Origin: Flavobacterium sp. CS20
GTDB lineage: Bacteria > Bacteroidota > Bacteroidia > Flavobacteriales > Flavobacteriaceae
Assembly: GCF_018080005.1 (NCBI RefSeq)
Contig: NZ_CP073015.1
Coordinates: forward strand, 2,136,501-2,200,500
Length of the DNA stretch: 64,000 bases
Direction of reading: 5' to 3'
Below the pieces are notes generated by a model, which saw nothing but the letters and a program-made list of their open reading frames with translations, did no database searches and was not told the DNA's origin. Positions 56,261 through 64,000 of this stretch are shown piece by piece. The translations under genes and the position numbers were made by a program. Numbering within the stretch: the stretch's first letter is position 1; every line of letters begins with the position of its first letter.

Positions 56261-59253
56261 TTAGTTTACAATTAAATTTTTTGAGTCTAACACCAAACTG
56301 CCAGCGATTAGATTAACGATATACTGCCCTGTGCTTAGGTTTTGTAAATCAATAGTAATACTATCAGCGTTGCTGTTTAAAACATAGTTAAAATAGGTGC
56401 CATTAGTGGTATGGGTAAGCATGATTACCGCAGTATCTCCCTCATCTATAAGATATTTTATGGTTGTCTCATGATTAGCAGGATTTGGGCTGATGCTTTT
56501 AATTTCTCTAATATCTTCTGTAACAATAGTTTTATAATCCTTATGCCCATCACTATCAGCTATAACCTCCAGTTTGTACTCTTTTGCAACAGCAGTATTT
56601 ACCGACAATTCATTACCACTGTAAATGAGATTACCATCGGCATCATACCAATTGTAGGTTGCAGATTCGTTAATGTTTGTAGCTCGTATTGTTCTTGTAT
56701 TGTCGTCTTCAATTTCTGTTTCATTTTCTGCGATAAACTCCTGCCGGTCATTATTTCTAGTAAAGGTGTAAGAAAATCCTCCTAACTCGTCGCCCGAATT
56801 GCTTTCTGTTTGCCTTAAATGAAGATTATACCCTTCAAAATTTTCGACTTCCCTAATTAAAAATTAACACTCATAGTTAAAGTTCCATATTCTTCAGGGT
56901 CGAAATTGATATTGTTTAAGCTAGCATTATTTCCAGTCAATAACAATCGTCTTTCTGTTTGGTTGGCGATTCTAACATTCTGTTGCTGTGCTCCGGAACC
57001 TTGCCAAGCCTCCCATAAACTTTGGTTTAGTTCAGCATAAATTTCTGCTTCCTGCCAAATATTATCATCGTAGGTATTGTTTGTAAAAAACTGTATATCA
57101 GACTGCAGAGGTGTTTCTCCGCCTAAATTACCTGCAAAAATAATACCTTTGCTTGGTTTACTACTCACATTAATTACCGTTGTGTTTTTATAGGCAATAT
57201 TATTTTTGTTCCTTGCATTATTAGCGACATTAGGACCTTCATCAGTTGGTAATAATTCGTCGTCATCTGACAGTATTCTACTTAAAAAACAAAACATCCA
57301 AGGATTTTCAAAACCTGCATTTTCATAATCTTCAGGATTTTCAGGAAACCACTCAAATTCTATAATTGTGCTTTCACTTTGTCTTAAGAGCTGGTATTAT
57401 TTTGCCACCAGTAATTCCTCCTACTTGGTTACCAACATCATATAAGCCAGGTGTTCCGTTAGGTGCAGGTTGAGGATTATTATCACCTTCCCATACGGTC
57501 GACCAAGTTTGATTTAACCCACCTTTAGCCCAATATAATTTTAACACATCGTTTCCAGAAGATGTCGTGCGACCATCGTTTGTTACTCTTACATATACAT
57601 ATACAGGTGTATTTTCATCTATATAGTACAAATCTTCATGACAATCTGCATATAGCCTGTCTGGATCTTGGGTGTTTCTCACCCATATATCATCACTTTC
57701 CCATATAATATTGGTGTTGTTATCCGGTTCATCACCAAAATCATCATCGGAGTTTAGTGTTATTAAATCTACTCCTGAAACGGGGTTAGCCATACATTCT
57801 GCGGTTCTTACTGCCGCATAAGCATTTACACGACCTGTACCTAATTCCCCAATATATTGTTGGTTTTCCGGGATATGATAAATATCATCAGCCGTGTCTC
57901 GAAGAATTTGCCTGACTTCATCCGGTGTAATGTTAGGATGTACCGCATACATAAGAGCGACAATACCACATACAAAAGGACCAGAAAAGGACGTTCCAAA
58001 TCCGGTACTGTATTTATCGTCTTCGTCTGTTGTAGGGATCCCATAACCAGGGGCAACAATATCTACTCTATCATTATGTGTAAAGGTATAGTAAGTATTG
58101 CCAGAAATAAACTGATGTGAATCTTTCCAACCAACTCCATTTCCATTAGCGTTTATTGGTCTGCATTTATAATGATGTCCAACAGCCCCAACTGATATCA
58201 CATGATCATAAGAGGCAGGATAGACATAACCTTGATCTCCCCCATCACCGTCTGGACAACTATTTTTCCAATTTCCATTTCCGGCGACTGTTATAACAGT
58301 TACGTCATAATTCACCCAAATTTCTTCATACACCAAAGCATTGGCATCAATATAAGAACAACTTTCTTTAATACTATGAGTTAAAACTCTAATTTCAGGA
58401 TGTTGCTGAACTAGAAATAACATTCTTTGAGTTAATGTAGATGCATTATCGAATGGGTGGGGAAATGTAGGTGTTGGTCCATTAAATCTATTTGATGTAA
58501 TCAAAGAAGTATTATAACCTATGGATGCAATACCAATAGGATTACCTTGATCGTCAAAATTATTAGTATCGGCAGACAACCTGCTACTTTTGTACCATGC
58601 TGATGATCAACACCAGGCGTTGGATTCCAAACAGAGCCGTAATGTTGTAAAATTTTGTTAATTAAATCAGGATGATTAGGGTAGAATGGTCCATCTACAA
58701 TCCCAATGACGACATTGGGATCACCTGTTGTAATGTTCCAGGCTTGTTTAGCATTAACCAAATCTAAGTGTTCATTAGGCAAACCCGATGCTGGGTTTCC
58801 GGCGACATATTGTGTAGGGATATTTGCAATACTTTCATAATCTGCCGGTGGGACACTGAGATTTTCATATTCTAAATCTCCAATATAATCTGAATAAACA
58901 ATTTCATTTAAGCTTCGCAATGGATTAACCAAATTAAAATCATCAAAGCCTACAAGATACATGTTTTGTAAACGTTTGTTTATAGCCCCAGGAAAAGCTT
59001 TTTTGTAAACATAAACGGTTTTAGAATTAAAAAAGGTTTGAAGGTTAGAGTTTGAAAAACTTAAATCTAAAGAATGATCCGCTAATCTGTTTTTAGAAGT
59101 GGGTTTTAACAAATCTGGTGCTTTTTCCTCTACATAATAATATTGAACAGTTGGTAAGGTATCTTGGGCATATAATGTCAGATTAATCATAACTATAAAC
59201 ACTAATGCCAAATAGTGTCTAAAGTTCTGTGGGTCTGTGGGTCTGTGGGTCAT
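56261..59253 (-). CDS. T9SS-exported subtilisin-like (S8) protease, three frameshifts
   Basis: Secreted serine protease of about 1000 codons. Signal peptide core LALVFIVMINLTLYAQ; propeptide; catalytic Asp in VIGIVDGPF, His in VDHQHGTKVAG, oxyanion Asn in ITVAGNGNW and Ser in GFGTSFSGPFVCG; then beta modules and a type A T9SS tail (SISPNPANHETTIKYL to LIVN). The frame is lost near 58575 (one T short before LSADTNNF), near 57390 (one A too many; true PALRQSESTIIEF) and near 56860 (one T short in a T5 run; true SVNFLIREVENF). The start follows a 3x8 bp repeat. Probably digests extracellular protein. Confidence 0.8.
59227..59250. repeat. Three tandem CTGTGGGT units at the protease start codon
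   Basis: Three exact 8-base units end one base before the CAT that is the start codon of the subtilase on the minus strand. They encode THRPTDPQ. A change of one copy would shift the frame because 8 is not a multiple of three. Confidence 0.9.
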
Positions 59254-59408
59254 AATAAATTATTTACTTTCAAATTTAACAAAAAATTATAAATATCCAA
59301 GTTAAATTAGCATAAAATTCTAAATTTGAGTTTGATTTCTTGCAATAACGAATAGCTTAAAGTTTTCAAAGTCTAAAATTTAAATTAATTTCGCACAAAA
59401 ATTGACTT

Positions 59409-60188
59409 ATGGGTTCAGAAAAACCACTTATTCTGGTGACAAATGATGATGGCGTTACTGCTCCAGGCATTCGGCATTTGATTAAAATCATGAAGGAATT
59501 TGGAGAGGTTGTCGTCGTTGCACCGGATAGTCCACAAAGTGGGATGGGTCATGCCATTACCATAACCGACAATTTATATTGTGATAAAATAAAAGTAGAT
59601 GGTGATAGCTACGAAGAATACAGTTGCTCGGGTACGCCAGTTGATTGTGTAAAAATAGCCACTCAAGAAATACTTAAACGCAAACCTGATTTGTGTGTCA
59701 GTGGGATCAATCACGGTTCTAATTCTTCTATCAACGTTATTTATTCTGGTACTATGAGTGCCGCCGTAGAAGCTGGTACAGAAGGCATACCAGCTATAGG
59801 TTTTTCTTTATTAGATTATGCTATGGATGCCGATTTTGAACCAACGACAGAATTTGTCAAAAAAATTACAAATTATGTACTTCAAAATGATCTGCCTCAG
59901 GGAACGGTTTTAAATGTAAACTTTCCGAAACTAAAAGCTAAAAATATCAAGGGCATAAAAATTTGCCGACAAGCAAAAGCACATTGGGAAGAAAAATATG
60001 ACAAAAGACAAACTCCTCAAGGTCGTGATTATTATTGGTTGACAGGAGAGTTTGTTAATGAAGATGCTGGCAAAGATACTGATGAATGGGCTTTGAGTAA
60101 AGGTTATGTCTCTGTTGTTCCTGTTCAATTTGATTTAACCGCCTATCAAACAATGAAATCTATTAAGGATCTTGGGTATGAACGTTAA
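59409..60188 (+). CDS. surE: 5'/3'-nucleotidase SurE
   Basis: Metal-dependent phosphatase of nucleoside monophosphates, stationary-phase survival. 259 residues. Signature ILVTNDDGVTAPGI with Asp-Asp, VVAPDSPQSGMGHAITI, CSGTPVDCVKI, and SGINHGSNSSINVIYSGTMSAA metal and phosphate motifs are intact. A TAATTTCG element at 59386-59393 may be the -7 box (weak). Confidence 0.93.
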   Translation: MGSEKPLILVTNDDGVTAPGIRHLIKIMKEFGEVVVVAPDSPQSGMGHAITITDNLYCDKIKVDGDSYEEYSCSGTPVDCVKIATQEILKRKPDLCVSGINHGSNSSINVIYSGTMSAAVEAGTEGIPAIGFSLLDYAMDADFEPTTEFVKKITNYVLQNDLPQGTVLNVNFPKLKAKNIKGIKICRQAKAHWEEKYDKRQTPQGRDYYWLTGEFVNEDAGKDTDEWALSKGYVSVVPVQFDLTAYQTMKSIKDLGYER

Positions 60189-60480
60189 AAAAGAAATATT
60201 TATTGGCATATTGTTAGGCTTGATTTGCAATGTTGCTGGGATGTATATTTATATAGCAATTTTTACCAATTATGATTTGATTTATGCTATAAATTATGCG
60301 TATCGTGATCATTTCCTCGGCGGTTTGATAGCTATTGGTGCAGTTGCCAATTTTTTACCTTTTTTTGTTTATATTAAAAAAAACAAAATTTATAGAGCAC
60401 GAGGTGTTTTATTGTTTAGTATTTTAATGGCTGTTCTAATTTTAATTTTAAAATCAAATGAATTATACCAAATCCTTTGA
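60178..60480 (+). CDS. Small integral membrane protein after surE
   Basis: 100 residues from ATG 60178, which overlaps the surE end by 11 bases. Three hydrophobic segments (about 8-28, 44-62, 78-95; IFIGILLGLICNVAGMYIYI first). No recognised domain. It overlaps the next gene by 23 bases, so it is translationally coupled with surE and the thioesterase. Function unknown. Confidence 0.65.
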   Translation: MNVKKEIFIGILLGLICNVAGMYIYIAIFTNYDLIYAINYAYRDHFLGGLIAIGAVANFLPFFVYIKKNKIYRARGVLLFSILMAVLILILKSNELYQIL

Positions 60481-60946
60481 AGTTAGGTGGAGTGATTTAG
60501 ATGCTAATCGGCATTTGGCTAATTCTGCCTATCAAAATATGATGAGTCATACCCGAATGGCTTTTTTATTTGAAAATGGTTTTAGTCAAGATGAATTAGT
60601 CAAACATAATCTTGGTCCTGTAGTGTTTTATGAACATATTTACTATTTCAAAGAAATTCGTCCCGAGGATAAAATAGAAATCACTTTAAAATTGAAAGGT
60701 CTATCTAAAGATGGAATGTTTTTTGAATTTCAACATGACTTATATAATGATAAGGGCAAAAACTGTGCTCGTTGCGAAATACTCGGTGCATGGATTGACT
60801 TGAAAACTCGAAAACTTGTTGCTCTTCCAAATCACCTTCTCAATCCATTAAATAAACTCAGCAAAACCACAGATTTTAAAACTCTTACTCAAGAAGATAC
60901 ACGTAAATTTAAGGTATATCCAAAAGATAAAAAAAGCATATCATAA
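60458..60946 (+). CDS. Hotdog-fold acyl-CoA thioesterase
   Basis: 162 residues of the 4HBT/YbgC-like family. VRWSDLDANRHLANSAYQ with the conserved Asp and His of the catalytic region; GPVVFYEHIYYFKEIRPEDK strand; ARCEILGAWIDLKTRKL end of the hotdog. Hydrolyses acyl-CoA thioesters; substrate not predictable. Overlaps the membrane protein upstream. Confidence 0.85.
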   Translation: MNYTKSFEVRWSDLDANRHLANSAYQNMMSHTRMAFLFENGFSQDELVKHNLGPVVFYEHIYYFKEIRPEDKIEITLKLKGLSKDGMFFEFQHDLYNDKGKNCARCEILGAWIDLKTRKLVALPNHLLNPLNKLSKTTDFKTLTQEDTRKFKVYPKDKKSIS

Positions 60947-60966
60947 CACACAATATGCTTTTTTTT
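60931..60966. terminator. Bidirectional terminator between the thioesterase gene and nrdA
   Basis: AAAAAGCATAT / ATATGCTTTTT (60931-60941 with 60953-60963), flanked by A and T runs. The left arm overlaps the last codons of the thioesterase gene. It serves the convergent genes from both sides. Confidence 0.75.
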
Positions 60967-60986
60967 GATTAAAAATGTATTTAAAG

Positions 60987-63455
60987 TCATGAGCCACACA
61001 TCAAGCAGTCGTCACCTTCTGAGGCTTTAGATTGCTGAATTAAAGCTTTTAGCTCTTCGGGTGATAATGATGAATTATCTGGAGCTATGACATTTTTGTT
61101 TTTAGATTCGTGTTGCTTCAACTTTTCTGCGTTGGTTTCAGCAACTTTTTCAGTGACTTGTTCTTTAGGTAAGTCTTGTGTTTTCTTTTCTTTAGACAAG
61201 GTAAACTTAATGGCATCAACTGCTGATTTGGTTCTCAAGTAATACATACCTGTTTTTAAGCCACTTTTCCACGCATAAAAATGCATAGAAGTTAATTTAG
61301 CTAAAGTTGCACCTTCCATAAAGAGATTGAGCGACTGCGATTGATCAATAAAATAACCACGCTGACGACTCATATCAATGATATCTTTCATAGACATTTC
61401 CCAAACCGTTTTGTAAAGTTCTTTGATGTCATCTGGAATAATATCGATGTTTTGTACTGAACCATTAGCTCGCATAATAGCATCTTTGACTTCATCTGTC
61501 CACAAATCTCTGTTAACTAAATCTTTGAGCAAATGTTTATTAACAACAATAAATTCACCTGAAAGTACTCTACGGGTATAAATATTTGAAGTATAAGGCT
61601 CAAAAGCCTCGTTGTTACCAAGTATTTGAGACGTTGAAGCTGTTGGCATTGGTGCTAAAAGCAATGAATTTCTGACGCCGTTTTCTTTGACTCGCTCTCT
61701 GAGTTCTTTCCAATTCCAACGACCGCTTAAATCTTCATCTTTTAAGCCCCATAGGTTATATTGAAACTCACCTTGACTGATTGGCGAACCTTCATAGGAA
61801 GAATATGGCCCTTCAATTTTTGCCAATTCCATGGAAGCTTCAACTGAGGCAAAATATAAAGTTTCAAATATTTCTTGGTTGAGCTTTTTAGCTTTATCAG
61901 AAGTAAATGGCAGTCTAAGCAAAATAAATGCATCAGCCAAACCTTGAATACCCAAACCAACTGGTCTGTGACGCATATTTGAATTTTTAGCTTCTTTGAC
62001 TGGATAGTAATTTCTATCTATAACTTTATTCAAGTTTTTGATAACGCGTTTGGTGATTTTATATAATTCTTTATGGTCAAATTCGCCGTCTTTTACAAAC
62101 ATTGGCAACGCGATAGAAGCTAAATTACAAACGGCCACTTCGTCTGGACTGGTGTATTCAATAATTTCAGTACATAAGTTTGACGAACGAATGGTTCCCA
62201 AATTCTTTTGATTTGATTTTCTATTGGCCGCATCTTTATACAACATATAAGGCGTACCCGTTTCGATTTGAGATTCTAAAATCTTTTCCCAAAGTTCACG
62301 TGCTTTGATGGTTTTGCGACCACGTCCTTCTTTTTCGTATTTTTCATATAAAGCTTCAAACTCTTCGCTATGACTGTCAAAAAGATTTGGGCATTCGTTA
62401 GGACACATCAAAGTCCATTCGCCATTTTCTTCCACGCGTTTCATAAACAAATCTGGGATCCACATGGCATAAAATAAATCTCTGGCACGCATTTCTTCTG
62501 CTCCGTGGTTTTTCTTTAAATCAAGAAAATTCATAATATCGGCGTGCCAAGGTTCAATATAGATAGCAAACGAGCCTTTTCGTTTTCCACCACCTTGGTC
62601 AACATATCTTGCCGTATCATTGAATACGCGAAGCATTGGCACAATACCATTTGATGTCCCATTAGTTCCAGCGATATAAGAACCTGTGGCTCTAATGTTG
62701 TGAATAGATAAGCCTATGCCACCAGCCGATTGAGAAATTTTGGCGGTTTGCTTTAGCGTGTCGTAAATACCGTCAATACTGTCATCTTGTGTTGTCAAAA
62801 GAAAACAAGAAGACATTTGCGGTTTAGGCGTTCCTGAATTGAAAAGGGTTGGTGTAGCGTGAGTAAAATATTTTTTAGACATCAACTCATAGGTTTCTAA
62901 AGCGGCTTCAATATCATCTATATGAATACCAATAGAAACCCTCATTAACATATGTTGCGGACGTTCTGCTATTTTACCATCAAGTTTTAAAAGATAAGAA
63001 CGCTCTAAAGTTTTAAACCCAAAATAGTCATAATTAAAATCACGGCTGTAAATGATACGTGAATCTAATGTATCCTTATGCTCTTGAATAACCTGATAAA
63101 CTTCATCTGAAAGTAAAGGAGCTTTTTTAACTGTATGTGGGTTGACATATTCATATAAATCGGTCATAACCTCACTAAAGGTTTTTTTGGTGTTTTTATG
63201 CAAATTAGAAACAGACACTCTTGCGGCAAGTTGAGCATAATCTGGGTGTGTTGTGGTCATCGTTGCGGCTACTTCGGCGACAAGGTTGTCAAGTTCACTT
63301 GTGGTTACGCCATCGTATAAGCCTTCAATGACACGCATAGCAACTTTAGTCGGTTCAACAAGTGGGCTCAAGCCGTAGCAGAGTTTTTTGATACGAGCTG
63401 TAATTTTATCAAACATTACAGGTTCTTTTTGTCCGTTTCTTTTTATGACATACAT
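60987..63455 (-). CDS. nrdA: Ribonucleoside-diphosphate reductase alpha subunit (class Ia)
   Basis: Makes deoxyribonucleotides from ribonucleoside diphosphates. 822 residues. ATP-cone at the N-terminus ([20 protein letters not shown]), the active-site Cys in PQMSSCFLL, the CNLASIALP loop, the Asn/Cys/Glu catalytic region NLCTEI, and the tail with CLMCGS that shuttles electrons. The beta subunit gene is expected downstream or nearby but is not in the window; the thioesterase gene is convergent. A 9-bp tandem repeat lies immediately upstream. Confidence 0.95.
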   Translation of the reverse strand: MYVIKRNGQKEPVMFDKITARIKKLCYGLSPLVEPTKVAMRVIEGLYDGVTTSELDNLVAEVAATMTTTHPDYAQLAARVSVSNLHKNTKKTFSEVMTDLYEYVNPHTVKKAPLLSDEVYQVIQEHKDTLDSRIIYSRDFNYDYFGFKTLERSYLLKLDGKIAERPQHMLMRVSIGIHIDDIEAALETYELMSKKYFTHATPTLFNSGTPKPQMSSCFLLTTQDDSIDGIYDTLKQTAKISQSAGGIGLSIHNIRATGSYIAGTNGTSNGIVPMLRVFNDTARYVDQGGGKRKGSFAIYIEPWHADIMNFLDLKKNHGAEEMRARDLFYAMWIPDLFMKRVEENGEWTLMCPNECPNLFDSHSEEFEALYEKYEKEGRGRKTIKARELWEKILESQIETGTPYMLYKDAANRKSNQKNLGTIRSSNLCTEIIEYTSPDEVAVCNLASIALPMFVKDGEFDHKELYKITKRVIKNLNKVIDRNYYPVKEAKNSNMRHRPVGLGIQGLADAFILLRLPFTSDKAKKLNQEIFETLYFASVEASMELAKIEGPYSSYEGSPISQGEFQYNLWGLKDEDLSGRWNWKELRERVKENGVRNSLLLAPMPTASTSQILGNNEAFEPYTSNIYTRRVLSGEFIVVNKHLLKDLVNRDLWTDEVKDAIMRANGSVQNIDIIPDDIKELYKTVWEMSMKDIIDMSRQRGYFIDQSQSLNLFMEGATLAKLTSMHFYAWKSGLKTGMYYLRTKSAVDAIKFTLSKEKKTQDLPKEQVTEKVAETNAEKLKQHESKNKNVIAPDNSSLSPEELKALIQQSKASEGDDCLMCGS

Positions 63456-63479
63456 GGTAAAATGGGTTTTATTAGATTA

Positions 63480-63551
63480 ATGGGTTCTATGGTTCCTATG
63501 GTCTCTATGGTTCCTATGGTTTCTATGGTTCCTATTGTCTCTATGGTTTCT
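63480..63551. repeat. 9-bp tandem repeat, eight units, upstream of nrdA
   Basis: Eight consecutive 9-base units of the form ATGG(T)TTCCT/ATGGTTTCT from 63480 to 63551, lying between the four-helix-bundle gene and nrdA. The minus-strand unit reads AGGAACCAT. Related 18-base units occur on the other side of the four-helix-bundle gene. Confidence 0.9.
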
Positions 63552-63565
63552 ATGGTATAAATTGA

Positions 63566-63937
63566 TTAGAATTTTTTGTTATCTTTTTCAATCACTTGTA
63601 AGAAATTATTAATTTTTATACCTAATCTTTGAATACGTTCATGTAGGTTTTCATACAAAACATTGTCTTTTAAAGAACCTGTTTCAAATAAAGTTTCTAG
63701 GTAATCTACAGTTTCGTCATTAGATGATAAAGCGTATATGATAAATCGTATGTAATCATTTTTATATCGCCTTCTGCCATAACCTTCAACTATGTTAGAC
63801 CTTACAGATTTCATAGATCGTCTGATTTGGCTACCTTCCTCATAAATTTCAAACTTGGGTAATTGCAGGGTCATTTTGTGTATTTCAACACTCAAGTCTC
63901 TTGCTTTTTGGCAAATTTCGAGTTTTCTGTAGCTCAT
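63566..63937 (-). CDS. Four-helix-bundle protein (23S rRNA-intervening-sequence type)
   Basis: 123 residues, all helical: [60 protein letters not shown] and a C-terminal helix. This is the S23/IVP-type family, which in other bacteria is encoded in intervening sequences of 23S rRNA genes; free-standing copies are common in Bacteroidetes. Function unknown, possibly RNA binding. Minisatellites flank both sides (63480-63551 and 63967-64000), suggesting a small cassette. Confidence 0.82.
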   Translation of the reverse strand: MSYRKLEICQKARDLSVEIHKMTLQLPKFEIYEEGSQIRRSMKSVRSNIVEGYGRRRYKNDYIRFIIYALSSNDETVDYLETLFETGSLKDNVLYENLHERIQRLGIKINNFLQVIEKDNKKF

Positions 63938-63966
63938 TTTTTTTTGGTTTTAAGTTAACATTGCTT

Positions 63967-64000
63967 CTTCTGTTGTTTCTATGGCTTCTGTTGTTTCTAT
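63967..64000. repeat. 18-bp tandem repeat running off the window
   Basis: CTTCTGTTGTTTCTATGG occurs at 63967-63984 and again, without its last two bases, at 63985-64000. It includes GTTTCTATGG, which is also part of the 9-base repeat at 63480-63551. Confidence 0.8.

Noticed and set aside
63480..63551. CRISPR array
   Set aside because: Units are 9 bases with no spacers and no cas genes; this is a minisatellite.

Overview
The window is AT-rich chromosomal DNA from a gliding member of the Bacteroidota, most likely family Flavobacteriaceae; the genus cannot be fixed from the sequence alone. The grounds are: C-terminal type IX secretion (T9SS) sorting domains, gldD and gldE, a SusC/SusD pair, the flavobacterial gene order ssb-gldE and mutY/hup/rng, an IPExxxVDY-type protein between pyk and rnc, almost no Shine-Dalgarno sequences, and promoters of the Bacteroidetes type (TTTG, about 19 bases, TAnnTTTG). 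No rRNA, tRNA, CRISPR array, complete insertion sequence or prophage was seen.

Layout. 0-3.7 kb: three surface or secreted proteins on the minus strand, two of them with nearly identical T9SS tails. 3.8-14.1 kb: housekeeping genes, namely a polyprenyl diphosphate synthase and then a minus-strand series acpP-fabF-rnc-IPExxxVDY-pyk-(zinc protease)-rimK-aspartoacylase-like-folate ligase, with purN-rnhA on plus and gldD on minus. 14.9-32.6 kb: a plus-strand polysaccharide utilization locus (PUL): SusC, SusD, a LamG lipoprotein, two GH144-type glucanases, GH3, two esterases, a sulfatase, a GH43-like enzyme with a discoidin domain, and an endonuclease/exonuclease/phosphatase-fold protein. The two GH144-type enzymes and GH3 point to a beta-1,2-glucan-containing glycan. 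The PUL sits exactly between gldE and gldD, genes that are normally adjacent. 32.7-43.0 kb: gldE, ssb, mutY, hup, a 29-residue basic protein, rng, a ferredoxin-type reductase, an HNH endonuclease, a BlaI/M56-TonB sensor pair with twin palindromic operators, and queG.

43.1-53.5 kb is the most unusual part: a candidate ribosomally synthesised, modified peptide (RiPP) locus. Two short precursors have identical 28-residue double-glycine leaders and different cores, and a third copy has decayed. Each copy has the same promoter region and a TTTGCA/TGCAAA operator, probably bound by the divergent XRE-type regulator. Then follow a gluzincin-like secreted protein, an alpha/beta hydrolase, a ThiF/MccB-type E1 adenylating enzyme, an HxxxH enzyme related to the HExxH RiPP-modification family, a secreted amidohydrolase, a C39-peptidase ABC exporter and an HlyD adaptor. 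No YcaO, LanB/LanM or radical SAM enzyme is present, so the chemistry is not one of the common classes. 53.5-64 kb: pgk, two tandem paralogous T9SS proteins, a large T9SS subtilase, surE, a small membrane protein, a thioesterase, nrdA, and a four-helix-bundle gene flanked by minisatellites.

Caution on sequence quality: about seventeen frame lesions (mostly single-base indels, two in-frame stops) interrupt otherwise well-preserved genes, including housekeeping ones. Two lesions in the LamG gene compensate each other within about 12 bases. The simplest reading is residual sequencing or assembly error. I therefore describe these as single interrupted genes rather than as separate short proteins.
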